Counted from the first letter of the stretch, positions 44,527-54,006 are shown. The stretch is DNA of 64,000 nucleotides from Leisingera daeponensis DSM 23529 (GCF_000473145.1 NZ_KI421500.1:2257725-2321724); one strand, 5' to 3'. The notes: a model not told the origin generated them from the letters alone. Program-made: numbers and translations.

Positions 44527-44613
44527 CCCGGTCCTGCGCCGCCCCCTAAACCGGAGTCAATTCCCGGCCTCCGCGCCCGGAGGAATTCTGCGTCTCACTC
44601 AGGAGAACCCGCC

Positions 44614-46389
44614 ATGAAAATGACCACCGAAGAAGCCTTCGTCAAAACGCTGCAGATGCATGGCATCCAGCACGCGTTTGGCATCATCGGCTCCGCCATG
44701 ATGCCGATTTCCGACATCTTCCCCGCCGCAGGCATCACCTTCTGGGACTGCGCCCACGAAGGCTCCGGCGGCATGATGGCTGACGGCTACACCCGCGCCA
44801 CCGGCAAGATGTCGATGATGATCGCCCAGAACGGCCCCGGCATCACCAACTTCGTGACCGCCGTGAAAACCGCCTACTGGAACCACACCCCGCTGCTGCT
44901 GGTCACCCCGCAGGCGGCCAACAAGACCATCGGCCAGGGCGGCTTCCAGGAGATGGAGCAGATGCGCATGTTCGCCGACTGCGTCTGCTACCAGGAGGAA
45001 GTGCGCGACCCGACCCGTGTGGCCGAGGTGCTGAACCGGGTGATCATGAACGCCAAGCGCGCCTCTGCCCCGGCCCAGCTGAACATCCCGCGTGACATGT
45101 GGACCCAGGTCATTGACATCGAATTGCCCGCCATTGTCGAGTTCGAGCGCCCCTCCGGCGGCGAAACCGCCGTGGCCGAAGCGGCCAAGCTGCTGTCAGA
45201 GGCCAAGAACCCGGTGATCCTGAATGGCGCAGGCGTTGTCCTGTCCAAGGGCGGGATCGAGGCCTCCAAGGATCTGGCCGAGCGCCTGGATGCCCCGGTC
45301 TGCGTCGGCTACCAGCACAATGACGCCTTCCCGGGTTCGCACCCGCTGTTTGCAGGCCCGCTGGGCTATAACGGCTCCAAGGCCGGTATGGAGCTGATCA
45401 AGGACGCTGACGTGGTGCTGTGCCTCGGCACCCGCCTGAACCCGTTCTCCACCCTGCCGGGCTATGGCATGGAGTACTGGCCGGCCAATGCCAAGATCAT
45501 CCAGGTCGACATCAACCCGGACCGCATCGGCCTGACCAAGAAAGTCTCTGTCGGCATTATCGGCGACGCCGCCAAAGTGGCACGGGGCATCCTGGCGCAG
45601 CTCAGCGGCACCGCTGGCGACGAGGGCCGCGCTGAGCGCAAGAACCGTATCGCGGAAACAAAATCCCGCTGGGCCCAGCAGCTGACCGAGATGACCCACG
45701 AGGACGACGATCCGGGCACCACCTGGAACGAGCGCGCCCGGGCCGACAAGCCGGACTGGATGAGCCCCCGCATGGCGTGGCGCGCCATTCAGGCCGCGCT
45801 GCCGAAAGAGGCGATCATCTCCTCCGACATCGGCAACAACTGCGCCATCGGCAACGCCTACCCGTCGTTCGAGGCCGGCCGCAAGTATCTGGCCCCCGGC
45901 CTGTTCGGCCCCTGCGGCTATGGCCTGCCGGCGGTTGTCGGCGCCAAGATCGGCAACCCGGACACTCCGGTTGTGGGCTTCTCCGGCGACGGTGCCTTTG
46001 GCATCGCGGTGAACGAGCTGACCGCGATCGGCCGCGGCGAATGGCCCGCCATCACGCAGGTGGTCTTCCGCAACTACCAGTGGGGCGCGGAAAAGCGGAA
46101 CTCCACCCTGTGGTTCGATGACAACTTCGTCGGCACCGAGCTGGACCAGCAGGTGTCTTATGCCGGCATCGCAAAGGCCTGCGGCCTGAAAGGCGTGGTT
46201 GCCCGCACCATGGACGAGCTGACCTCGGCGCTGGCCCAGGCGATCGAAGACCAGAAGAACGGCACCACCACCCTGATCGAAGCGATGATCAATCAGGAGC
46301 TGGGCGAACCGTTCCGCCGTGATGCCATGAAGAAGCCGGTCCGCGTGGCAGGCATCGACAAGGCCGACATGCGCGAACAGCAGGTCTGA
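44614..46389 (+). CDS. xsc: Sulfoacetaldehyde acetyltransferase
   Basis: Xsc is the thiamine-diphosphate enzyme that turns sulfoacetaldehyde and phosphate into acetyl phosphate and sulfite. The 591-residue protein has the N-terminal TPP domain (HGIQHAFGIIGSAMMPISDIFP; catalytic Glu in CAHEGSGGMMADG) and the C-terminal TPP/metal motif VVGFSGDGAFGIAVNELTAIG. Length and sequence are typical of the Xsc clade. AGGAG lies before ATG 44614. It heads the taurine breakdown operon xsc-tauE-ackA. Confidence 0.96.
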   Translation: MKMTTEEAFVKTLQMHGIQHAFGIIGSAMMPISDIFPAAGITFWDCAHEGSGGMMADGYTRATGKMSMMIAQNGPGITNFVTAVKTAYWNHTPLLLVTPQAANKTIGQGGFQEMEQMRMFADCVCYQEEVRDPTRVAEVLNRVIMNAKRASAPAQLNIPRDMWTQVIDIELPAIVEFERPSGGETAVAEAAKLLSEAKNPVILNGAGVVLSKGGIEASKDLAERLDAPVCVGYQHNDAFPGSHPLFAGPLGYNGSKAGMELIKDADVVLCLGTRLNPFSTLPGYGMEYWPANAKIIQVDINPDRIGLTKKVSVGIIGDAAKVARGILAQLSGTAGDEGRAERKNRIAETKSRWAQQLTEMTHEDDDPGTTWNERARADKPDWMSPRMAWRAIQAALPKEAIISSDIGNNCAIGNAYPSFEAGRKYLAPGLFGPCGYGLPAVVGAKIGNPDTPVVGFSGDGAFGIAVNELTAIGRGEWPAITQVVFRNYQWGAEKRNSTLWFDDNFVGTELDQQVSYAGIAKACGLKGVVARTMDELTSALAQAIEDQKNGTTTLIEAMINQELGEPFRRDAMKKPVRVAGIDKADMREQQV

Positions 46390-46394
46390 CGCAC

Positions 46395-47141
46395 GTGCCC
46401 CTGCCCTTTGACCTCTCTATGGGCCAGGGGGCCTACCTGGCCGCCGCGTTGTTCGCGGCGGCCTTGATCCGGGGCTTTTCCGGCTTCGGGTTCTCCGCGA
46501 TCTTCATCATTCTGGCGGCGCTGACCACCAATCCGCTGCCGCTGATCCCGGTGGTGTTTTCCTGCGAAATCGCCATGACCGCCTTCCAGGCGCGCGGCAT
46601 CCGCCCCCATGTCGACTGGCCCCGCGCCATTGCCCTGCTGGGCGGGGCGGCGGTCGCCACGGTTCCAGCCATCGCCATCATGGCGCGGCTGGGCGAACAG
46701 GAGGCGCGGCTGGCAATCTCCAGCCTGATCCTTGTCTTGAGCCTGGTATTGCTGAGCGGCTGGCAGCTGAAGCGGCCGGTTGGGCGCAACGGCAATGCCG
46801 GTGTCGGCGCCATCGCGGGCATCGCCAACAGCGCCGGTGTCGGCGGGCTGCCGGTGGCGGCCTTCCTGACCGCGCAGCCGGTGCCGCCCGCGGTGTTCCG
46901 CGCCACCATGATTGTGTTCCTGACCGGCATCGACCTGATGGCCCTGCCGGTGATGGCCGCGAACGGGCTGGTGGGGCCGCAAACCCTGACCGGCATCCTG
47001 CTGGCCTTCCCCATTCTGGGCCTCGGCATCTGGGCCGGGTCCCGCGGTTTCCAGGCGGTGTCCCAAAGCCTGTTCCGCCGCGCGGTGGTGCTGATGCTGA
47101 CCGCGCTGTCGCTGATCAATATCGTTAAGCTTGCCGTCTGA
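46395..47141 (+). CDS. tauE: TauE/SafE-family sulfite exporter
   Basis: This 248-residue inner-membrane protein of the TSUP family has about seven or eight helices. The N-terminal LIRGFSGFGFSAIFII and the central GNAGVGAIAGIANSAGVGGLPVAAFL are family motifs. The start GTG 46395 lies 5 nt after xsc. Its place between xsc and ackA points to export of sulfite made by Xsc. Energy coupling is unknown. Confidence 0.85.
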   Translation: MPLPFDLSMGQGAYLAAALFAAALIRGFSGFGFSAIFIILAALTTNPLPLIPVVFSCEIAMTAFQARGIRPHVDWPRAIALLGGAAVATVPAIAIMARLGEQEARLAISSLILVLSLVLLSGWQLKRPVGRNGNAGVGAIAGIANSAGVGGLPVAAFLTAQPVPPAVFRATMIVFLTGIDLMALPVMAANGLVGPQTLTGILLAFPILGLGIWAGSRGFQAVSQSLFRRAVVLMLTALSLINIVKLAV

Positions 47142-47155
47142 ACGAGGTGCATAAA

Positions 47156-48244
47156 ATGTCCCGGATACTTATCGTCAACGCAGGGTCCTCCTCGATCAAG
47201 CTGGCCGTCTTTGGCGAAGGGCTGAAATCCCTGCTGACAGCAGAGGCAGCGGGCATCGGTGACAGCGGCGTGCTGCGGATCGGCAGCACCCGCCAGCCTG
47301 CCGCTCTGCCCGACCACGCAGTGGCGTTCGAACGGCTGCTGGAGGGGCTCGCCGCCCAGGGCTATCCCGCTGCCAGTTTCGACGCAGCAGGCCACCGCGT
47401 TGTCCACGGCGGTGCAAACCTGACCCGTCCGGAGCGTGTGACAGCGGCGCTGCTGGACCGGATCGACGCCTGCAGCCCGCTGGCTCCGCTGCATAACCCG
47501 CACAATGCAGCGGCCATCCGCACGCTGACGGACCTGCTGCCGGATCTGCCGCAGGTTGCCTGTTTCGACACCGCCTTTCACGCAACCAACCCTGAGGCCG
47601 CCGTGCGCTATGCCGTGCCGCAGTCCTGGCAGCGGGCCGGGATCCGCCGCTACGGGTTTCACGGGCTCAGCTACGAGGCCTTGCTGCGGCGGCTGGCGGA
47701 AACCACCGGCACTGCGCCGCCGCGCCGGCTGCTGGCGTGCCACCTTGGCAACGGCGCCAGCCTGTGCGCCATTGCCGATGGCCAGAGCGTTGCGACCACA
47801 ATGGGCTATTCCCCGCTGGAGGGGCTGACGATGGGCACACGGTCCGGCAGCATTGACGCCGGCGCGGTGCTGGACCGGGCCGAGCAAACCAGCATTGCCG
47901 GCGTGCGCAGGGAGCTGCTGCAGCAGTCCGGTCTGCTTGGCCTATCCGGCCTTTCCAACGACATGCGCGCGCTGCTGGAGGACGGCGGCGAAGCTGCCAG
48001 CTTTGCGGTCGAGCATTTCTGCTATTGGTGCGCCCGCCACGCAGGCTCGATGATTGCTGCAATGGAAGGCATCGACGCCATCGCCTTTACCGGCGGCATC
48101 GGCGAAAATTCCGAAGCCATCCGCACCAGGGTCTTGCAGCGGCTGGCCTGGACGGGAGTGCCGGACAGCGCCGTCCATGTCATCCCCGCAGACGAAGAGC
48201 GGCAGATCGCCCTGCATACAGGAAAACTGCTCCACCTGGAGTAA
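47156..48244 (+). CDS. ackA: Acetate kinase
   Basis: AckA transfers the phosphate of acetyl phosphate to ADP, giving acetate and ATP. The 362-residue protein has the N-terminal ILIVNAGSSSIK, FDTAFHATNPEAA, the catalytic-domain RYGFHGLSYE and HLGNGASLCAI, and AFTGGIGENSEAIR. ATG 47156 has GAGG 8 nt upstream; an in-frame GTG 47147 is less likely. Immediately after tauE, it should gain ATP from Xsc product. In many relatives the corresponding gene is pta, which makes acetyl-CoA instead. Confidence 0.93.
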   Translation: MSRILIVNAGSSSIKLAVFGEGLKSLLTAEAAGIGDSGVLRIGSTRQPAALPDHAVAFERLLEGLAAQGYPAASFDAAGHRVVHGGANLTRPERVTAALLDRIDACSPLAPLHNPHNAAAIRTLTDLLPDLPQVACFDTAFHATNPEAAVRYAVPQSWQRAGIRRYGFHGLSYEALLRRLAETTGTAPPRRLLACHLGNGASLCAIADGQSVATTMGYSPLEGLTMGTRSGSIDAGAVLDRAEQTSIAGVRRELLQQSGLLGLSGLSNDMRALLEDGGEAASFAVEHFCYWCARHAGSMIAAMEGIDAIAFTGGIGENSEAIRTRVLQRLAWTGVPDSAVHVIPADEERQIALHTGKLLHLE

Positions 48245-48376
48245 ACATTTTCCTTCCATTTGCGCCTGATTTGGAAAACTATCCCAAGTGCAGCGCGACA
48301 GACTGAACACACCCGCAGCCGTCCGGCCCCCGTCTCCAGCAGCCCATCCTCCGCCACATCCGCAAGGTTTCCTTCT

Positions 48377-49408
48377 ATGTCCATCCTGACACCCATCTCT
48401 TCGCTGCAATCGGGTGAGTTGCAAGACAAGCTGCGCCAGCTGCTGCCGGGCGTGGCGGTTTCGGCCTTGGTCGCCGTCACCGCCCAGTTCCTTGCCGAGC
48501 ATTACGCAACCCCTGCCATGCTGCTGGCGCTGCTGCTTGGAATTGCCGTCAGCTTTCTGGGCGATGAGGGCAAGACCGTGCCCGGCATTGCCTTTTCCGC
48601 CCGCTCGCTGCTGCGGCTGGGGGTGGCCTTGCTGGGGGTGCGGGTGTCGATGGTATTGATGATGGGGCTTGGCTGGGATCTTATTGCACTGGTTGTTGGC
48701 GGCGTGATCGCCACCATTGCCTTCGGCCTCGCGGTAGCGCGGTTCTTTGGACACAAGTGGCGCTTTGCGCTTCTGACCGCAGGCTCCGTGGCAATCTGCG
48801 GAGCGTCGGCGGCGATGGCCATCAGTGCCATCCTGCCCCGTGACGACCGCTCCGAGGAACGGCTGATCTTCACGGTGATGGGCGTCACCGTGCTGTCGAC
48901 GGTGGCGATGATCGCCTATCCGATCCTGGTGAATGTGCTGGAGCTGAACTCGATCCAGGCCGGCGTGTTCCTGGGCGGCACCATCCACGACGTGGCGCAG
49001 GTGGTCGGCGCGGGCTTCTCAATCTCCGAGCAGACCGGCGACACCGCAACTTTGGTCAAGCTGATGCGGGTGGCGATGCTGGCTCCGATTGTGCTGGCGG
49101 CCTCGCTGATGATCCGCTCCTTTGCCGAGCTGCCCGGCGACGGCAAGCGGCCGCCAATCCTGCCGGGCTTTGTGATTGCCTTTCTGGTGCTGGCCGGGAT
49201 CAACTCCTTTGGCCTGATCCCGCCGGCCCTTTCCGAATTCCTCAGCCAGGCTTCGCGCTGGCTGCTGCTCACCGCGATTGCTGCGGTGGGAATGAAAACA
49301 AATCTGAAACAGGTCCTGGCCGTAGGAGGCGCGGCCATTGCCCTGATCATCGTCGAAACTTTGTTCATTGCCGGGCTGATCCTGGCGGGGATTGAGCTGT
49401 TGACCTGA
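48377..49408 (+). CDS. YeiH/UPF0324-family putative sulfate/sulfite exporter
   Basis: This 343-residue protein has about ten hydrophobic helices in the YeiH pattern, including SLLRLGVALLGVRVS, ICGASAAMAISAILPR and GVFLGGTIHDVAQVVGAGFS. Start ATG 48377 fits the family N-terminus. It lies between ackA and soeA. Members are proposed exporters for oxidised sulfur compounds; the place supports sulfate efflux after SoeABC, though transport has not been shown for this protein. Confidence 0.85.
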   Translation: MSILTPISSLQSGELQDKLRQLLPGVAVSALVAVTAQFLAEHYATPAMLLALLLGIAVSFLGDEGKTVPGIAFSARSLLRLGVALLGVRVSMVLMMGLGWDLIALVVGGVIATIAFGLAVARFFGHKWRFALLTAGSVAICGASAAMAISAILPRDDRSEERLIFTVMGVTVLSTVAMIAYPILVNVLELNSIQAGVFLGGTIHDVAQVVGAGFSISEQTGDTATLVKLMRVAMLAPIVLAASLMIRSFAELPGDGKRPPILPGFVIAFLVLAGINSFGLIPPALSEFLSQASRWLLLTAIAAVGMKTNLKQVLAVGGAAIALIIVETLFIAGLILAGIELLT

Positions 49409-49434
49409 CCAGGGAAGACCAGAAGGGAGGCCAG

Positions 49435-52257
49435 ATGACATTCCAGCAACCCCGGGTGGACACGTCCCCCCCTGTATCCGACGAGGTGCGGAAAACCACC
49501 TGCTACATGTGCGCCTGCCGCTGCGGCATCAACGTGCATATGAAGGACGGTAAGGTCGCCTATATCGAGGGCAACCGCGATCACCCGGTGAACAAGGGTG
49601 TCCTGTGCGCCAAGGGTTCGGCTGGTATCATGCAGGTGAACGCCCCGTCGCGGCTGCGCGCCCCGCTCAAGCGGGTGGGGCCGCGCGGGTCGGGAGAGTT
49701 CCGGGAAATTTCCTGGGACGAGGCGATCAGCACCGCCGTCGGCTGGCTGAACGAGCTGCACGAAACCGCGCCGCAGAAGCTGGCCTTCTTCACTGGGCGC
49801 GACCAGAGCCAAAGCTTTACCAGCTTCTGGGCGCAGAACTTCGGCACACCGAATTACGCCGCGCACGGCGGCTTCTGCTCGGTCAACATGGCGACCGCCG
49901 GCATCTACACCATGGGCGGCGCGTTCTGGGAATTCGGCCAGCCCGACTGGGAGCACACCAAGCTGTTCCTGCTGTTCGGTGTGGCCGAGGACCATGACTC
50001 CAATCCGATCAAGATGGGCATCGGCAAGATCAAGAAACGCGGCGCGCGGGTGATCGGTGTAAACCCGATCCGCTCCGGCTATAACGCGGTGGCGGATGAT
50101 TGGGTCGGCATCACACCCGGCACCGACGGTCTTTTCATCCTGTCGCTGGTCCACGTGCTGATGAAGGCGGGGAAGATCGACCTCGACTACCTCAGCCGCT
50201 ACACGAACGCGCCGGTGCTGATCAACGCCGCCGAAGGCCCGGACAACGGCCTCTTCCTGCGCGATGATCACGGCAAGATGCTGGTGATCGACCGCAACAC
50301 CGGCAACCTCACCCCCTTTGACCAGCCCGGCGTGCGCCCGGACCTGACAGCAGTCTACGAAAAGGACGGCGTCACCCACCGCCCGGTCTTTCACCTGATG
50401 GCGGAACGCTATCTGTCCCCGGACTACGCGCCCGAGGCGATTGCGGACAAATGCGGCATCCCGGCCAAGCGCATCCGCGCCATCGCCGGAGAGCTGGCCC
50501 GCGTCGCCTTTGACGAGGCGTTTGAGCTGGATGTGGAATGGACCGACTTCCGCGGCGAAACCCACAGAAAGATGACCGGCCGCCCGGTGTCGATGCACGC
50601 GATGCGCGGGGTGTCGGCACATGCCAACGGCTTCCAGACCTGCCGCGCCCTGCATGTGCTGCAGATCCTTCTGGGCACCGTCGAGGTGCCCGGCGGCTTC
50701 CGCTTCAAGCCGCCCTACCCCAAACCCGTCGAGGCACACCCCACCCCGCATGGCGACCGCCGTCCCGGCCGTCCGCTGGATGGACCGCACCTCGGCTTCC
50801 CGCGCGGCCCCGACGATCTGCTGCTGGATGAAAACGGCAACCCCCAGCGCATCGACAAGGCGTTCACCTGGGAAAACCCGATGTCGGCGCACGGGCTGAT
50901 GCACATGGTGATCTCCAACGCCCATGCGGGCGATCCCTACAAGATCGACACCTTGTTCATGTACATGGCCAACATGTCGTGGAACTCTTCAATGAACACC
51001 AAGGGCGTCATGGAGATGCTCAGCGCCCGCAACGACGACGGCGGCTACATGATCCCGCACATCATCTACTCCGATGCCTATTCGTCGGAGATGGTGGCCT
51101 ATGCCGATCTGATCCTGCCCGATACCACCTATCTGGAGCGGCACGATTGCATTTCGCTGCTGGACCGCCCGATCTGCGAGGCAGACGCGGCGGCCGATGC
51201 GATCCGCTGGCCGGTGATCGAACCGGACCGCGATGTGCGCGGGTTCCAATCGGTGCTGATCGAACTGGCCAACCGGATGAGCCTGCCGGGCTTCACCAAC
51301 GCCGATGGCAGCCCCAAGTGGAAGGATTACGCCGACTATATCATCAACCACGAGCGCAAGCCCGGCATCGGCCCGCTGGCAGGCTTCCGCGGCAAGGATG
51401 GCGACAAGGAAGGCCGCGGTGAGGTGAACCCGGACCAGCTGAACCGCTATATCGAAAACGGCGGCTTCTATGTGGCGCATATCCCGGAAGGCGCGGACTA
51501 CTACAAACCCTGGAACGCGGCCTATCAGGACTGGGCGGTGGGCATCGGGCTTTATGACAGCCCGCAGCCCTATCTGTTCCAGCTCTATGTGGAGCCGATG
51601 CGCAAGTTCCAGCTGGCCGCCGAAGGGCACGGCAACCGGCAGCCGCCGGATCACCTGCGCCAGCGGCTGAAGGCGGTGATGGACCCGCTGCCGATCTGGT
51701 ATGAGACGGATCAGCAGGGCAACGAGGGCTTCACCGTCAATGCGCTGACCCAGCGGCCGATGGCGATGTATCACTCCTGGGGCACCCAGAACGCCTGGCT
51801 GCGCCAGCTGCACGGCCGCAATCCGCTTTACGTTCCCACCAAACTGATGCGCGAGCACGGGCTGCAGGACGGCGACTGGGCCAAGGTCACCTCACCGCAC
51901 GGGCAGATCACCGTGCCGGTGATGGAGATGGCGGCACTTAACAGCAATACCGTCTGGACCTGGAACGCCATCGGCAAGCGCAAAGGGGCCTGGGCGCTGG
52001 AAGACGACGCGCCCGAGGCCACGAAGGGCTTCCTGCTCAACCACCTGATCCACGAATTGCTGCCGCCCAAGGGCGACGGCCTGCGGTGGGCGAACTCCGA
52101 TCCGATCACCGGCCAAGCGGCCTGGTTCGACCTCAAGGTCAAAATCGAAAAGGCCGCCGCCCCGGACGGTCTGCAGGAAAGCCAGCCAGCCTTCCCGGCG
52201 CAGGAGTCGCCAGTGGGCACCGGCCCCAAGGAACTGAAATGGAAGGTCGGCAAATGA
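49435..52257 (+). CDS. soeA: Sulfite dehydrogenase (quinone) molybdopterin subunit SoeA
   Basis: SoeA oxidises sulfite to sulfate at a molybdopterin (bis-MGD) centre in the cytoplasm. The 940-residue protein is a DMSO reductase-family catalytic subunit. N-terminal cysteines at residues 23, 26, 30 and 58 should bind the FS0 4Fe-4S cluster. No twin-arginine signal is present, which supports the cytoplasmic Soe type over exported DMSO or thiosulfate reductases. AGGGAGGCC precedes ATG 49435. The context (xsc, tauE, yeiH-like) supports sulfite as substrate. Confidence 0.92.
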   Translation: MTFQQPRVDTSPPVSDEVRKTTCYMCACRCGINVHMKDGKVAYIEGNRDHPVNKGVLCAKGSAGIMQVNAPSRLRAPLKRVGPRGSGEFREISWDEAISTAVGWLNELHETAPQKLAFFTGRDQSQSFTSFWAQNFGTPNYAAHGGFCSVNMATAGIYTMGGAFWEFGQPDWEHTKLFLLFGVAEDHDSNPIKMGIGKIKKRGARVIGVNPIRSGYNAVADDWVGITPGTDGLFILSLVHVLMKAGKIDLDYLSRYTNAPVLINAAEGPDNGLFLRDDHGKMLVIDRNTGNLTPFDQPGVRPDLTAVYEKDGVTHRPVFHLMAERYLSPDYAPEAIADKCGIPAKRIRAIAGELARVAFDEAFELDVEWTDFRGETHRKMTGRPVSMHAMRGVSAHANGFQTCRALHVLQILLGTVEVPGGFRFKPPYPKPVEAHPTPHGDRRPGRPLDGPHLGFPRGPDDLLLDENGNPQRIDKAFTWENPMSAHGLMHMVISNAHAGDPYKIDTLFMYMANMSWNSSMNTKGVMEMLSARNDDGGYMIPHIIYSDAYSSEMVAYADLILPDTTYLERHDCISLLDRPICEADAAADAIRWPVIEPDRDVRGFQSVLIELANRMSLPGFTNADGSPKWKDYADYIINHERKPGIGPLAGFRGKDGDKEGRGEVNPDQLNRYIENGGFYVAHIPEGADYYKPWNAAYQDWAVGIGLYDSPQPYLFQLYVEPMRKFQLAAEGHGNRQPPDHLRQRLKAVMDPLPIWYETDQQGNEGFTVNALTQRPMAMYHSWGTQNAWLRQLHGRNPLYVPTKLMREHGLQDGDWAKVTSPHGQITVPVMEMAALNSNTVWTWNAIGKRKGAWALEDDAPEATKGFLLNHLIHELLPPKGDGLRWANSDPITGQAAWFDLKVKIEKAAAPDGLQESQPAFPAQESPVGTGPKELKWKVGK

Positions 52258-52262
52258 CGGGA

Positions 52263-52309
52263 GCAATTTTCTTCGAAGAAAATTGCCAAGAATATTCTAA
52301 TTTTCTTGG
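52263..52309. repeat. Palindrome cluster between soeA and soeB
   Basis: GCAATTTTCTTC (52263-52274) and GAAGAAAATTGC (52275-52286) make a perfect 24-bp palindrome. It is followed by CCAAGAA (52286-52292) / TTCTTGG (52303-52309). An outer GGAGC / GCTCC pair flanks both. The AT-rich content contrasts with the surrounding coding sequence. It may stabilise or partly terminate the transcript and so set SoeA:SoeB ratio. Confidence 0.7.
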
Positions 52310-52336
52310 CTCCTCACTCTGCACTGGGAGTACGCA

Positions 52337-53113
52337 ATGACTGAGCTTCCCGCCAAGACAAACCGCAAGATGGGCTTGGTCATCGACCTGGACACCTGCG
52401 TCGGCTGCCATGCCTGCGTGATTTCCTGCAAGGGGTGGAACACCGAAAACTACGGTGCGCCGCTGTCGGATCAAGAGCCCTACGGCGGTGATCCCTCCGG
52501 GACCTTTCTAAATCGGGTGCATTCCTACGAGGTCCAGCCCCAACAAGGGCACGCGCAGTTGATCCACTTCCCCAAATCCTGCCTGCACTGCGAGGACGCG
52601 CCTTGCGTCACTGTCTGTCCGACCGGTGCCAGCTACAAGCGCGTGGAGGACGGCATCGTTCTGGTGAACGAGGACCACTGCATCGGCTGCGGCCTTTGCG
52701 CCTGGTCCTGCCCCTATGGCGCGCGCGAACTGGACTTGGCCGAGGGCGTGATGAAGAAATGCACCCTTTGCGTGGACCGGATCTATAACGAGAACCTGCC
52801 GGAGATTGACCGCACCCCCTCCTGCGTGCGGACCTGCCCCGCAGGCGCGCGCCACTTCGGCGATCTGGGCGATCCCGACAGCGATGTCTCAAAACTGGTG
52901 GCGGAGCGCGGCGGCATGGACCTGATGCCGGAAATGGGCACCAAGCCGGTGAACAAATACCTGCCGCCCCGGCCCAAGGACCGGATCGAGGAACAGATCG
53001 ACATCCTCGCCCCGCTGCTGGCGCCGGTCGCCGAAGAGCCGCAAGGCTTCCTCGCATGGCTAGACAAGGCACTCGACAAACTTCCGGGCCAGTCTTCAGG
53101 GGGAACGAACTGA
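52337..53113 (+). CDS. soeB: Sulfite dehydrogenase iron-sulfur subunit SoeB
   Basis: SoeB carries electrons from SoeA to the membrane anchor. The 258-residue protein has four cysteine clusters of ferredoxin type: CVGCHACVISCKGWN near residue 17, CLHCEDAPCVTVCPTGA, CIGCGLCAWSCPYGA with KKCTLC, and CVRTCPAGA. The layout matches DmsB-like subunits. Its stop overlaps the soeC start by one base. It is separated from soeA by 79 nt that hold the palindrome cluster. Confidence 0.92.
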   Translation: MTELPAKTNRKMGLVIDLDTCVGCHACVISCKGWNTENYGAPLSDQEPYGGDPSGTFLNRVHSYEVQPQQGHAQLIHFPKSCLHCEDAPCVTVCPTGASYKRVEDGIVLVNEDHCIGCGLCAWSCPYGARELDLAEGVMKKCTLCVDRIYNENLPEIDRTPSCVRTCPAGARHFGDLGDPDSDVSKLVAERGGMDLMPEMGTKPVNKYLPPRPKDRIEEQIDILAPLLAPVAEEPQGFLAWLDKALDKLPGQSSGGTN

Positions 53114-54000
53114 TGCATCCGGCACCATCCGTCATCCTGTTCACCACACTCTCCGGCCTGGGCTTTGGCCTGCTGGTCTTCCTGGGCCTCGGCCTGCCCG
53201 CTGTGACCGGCACCGTGGCCTTTGTCTTCTACGCCATTGCCTATGCGCTGGCCGTGGGCGGGCTGCTGGCCTCGACCTTCCACCTGGGGCGCCCGGAGCG
53301 GGCCTGGCGGGCCCTCACGCAATGGAAAACCAGCTGGCTGTCGCGGGAGGGCGTTTGCGCCGTTGCTGCCCTGATCGTCATGGGGATTTATGCGATTGGG
53401 GCCGTGTTCGCGGACAGCCATTGGACGCTTTTGGGCTGGACCGGCGCGGGCCTGAGCCTCGCAACCGTTTTCACCACCTCCATGATCTACACCCAGCTCA
53501 AGGCCATTCCGCGCTGGCACATGGGCTTGACGCCCGCGGTGTTCCTGTCCTTCAGCCTGGCCGGCGGTGCACTGCTGGCCGGTGCGGAAGATCTGGCCCC
53601 CTGGCTGCTGGCCATCGCAGGCGCAGTGCAACTGGCCTATTGGGCCAAAGGGGACCGGGCGCTGGAAACCTCCGGCACCAACCTGGGCACTGCGACCGGA
53701 CTGGGGGACCGCGGGTCCGTGCGGGCCTTTGAGCCGCCGCACACAGGTTCCAACTACCTTTTGCGGGAGTTTGTGCATGTGGTCGGCCGCAAGCACGCGC
53801 AGAAGCTGCGGATCATTGCCTTTGCCCTCGGCTTTGCGCTGCCGCTGCTGCTGATCCTGACACCGGTACAGGGCTTTGTGATTAAGCATCTGTTTGCTGC
53901 CCTCGCGGTGCTGTCGCATCTCGCAGGCGTCGCGGTCTCGCGCTGGCTGTTCTTTGCCCAGGCCGAACATGTGGTCGGCCTCTATTACGGTAAACGCTGA
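53113..54000 (+). CDS. soeC: Sulfite dehydrogenase membrane anchor SoeC
   Basis: SoeC is the quinone-reducing membrane anchor. The 295-residue protein has about eight helices and resembles DmsC (start VILFTTLSGLGFGLLVFLGL; TFHLGRPERAWRALTQWKTSWLSREG in the first loop). ATG 53113 overlaps the soeB stop (TGATG) and has GGGGGAA upstream. It is the last gene, followed by a strong terminator. Confidence 0.91.
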   Translation: MHPAPSVILFTTLSGLGFGLLVFLGLGLPAVTGTVAFVFYAIAYALAVGGLLASTFHLGRPERAWRALTQWKTSWLSREGVCAVAALIVMGIYAIGAVFADSHWTLLGWTGAGLSLATVFTTSMIYTQLKAIPRWHMGLTPAVFLSFSLAGGALLAGAEDLAPWLLAIAGAVQLAYWAKGDRALETSGTNLGTATGLGDRGSVRAFEPPHTGSNYLLREFVHVVGRKHAQKLRIIAFALGFALPLLLILTPVQGFVIKHLFAALAVLSHLAGVAVSRWLFFAQAEHVVGLYYGKR

Positions 54001-54006
54001 CGCCAG

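Larger units (their letters stand above)
44291..44613. other. Region between tauR and xsc
   Basis: These 323 bases hold dispersed repeat copy 4 in the middle and the xsc promoter with TauR boxes at the right end. A frame of about 100 codons runs through the repeat but continues an out-of-frame reading of tauR, so I reject it. Confidence 0.7.

Noticed and set aside
47156..48244. Phosphotransacetylase (pta), expected next to xsc
   Set aside because: The N-terminal NAGSSSIK and AFTGGIGENS motifs are those of acetate kinase.
48916..50925. 669-codon minus-strand frame opposite the YeiH-like gene and soeA
   Set aside because: It spans two convincing genes and an intergenic gap on the other strand and has no protein features.
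49435..54000. DMSO, tetrathionate or thiosulfate reductase as identity of the molybdoenzyme
   Set aside because: No twin-arginine signal on the catalytic subunit, and the genes follow xsc, tauE and a YeiH-like transporter, which favours SoeABC.
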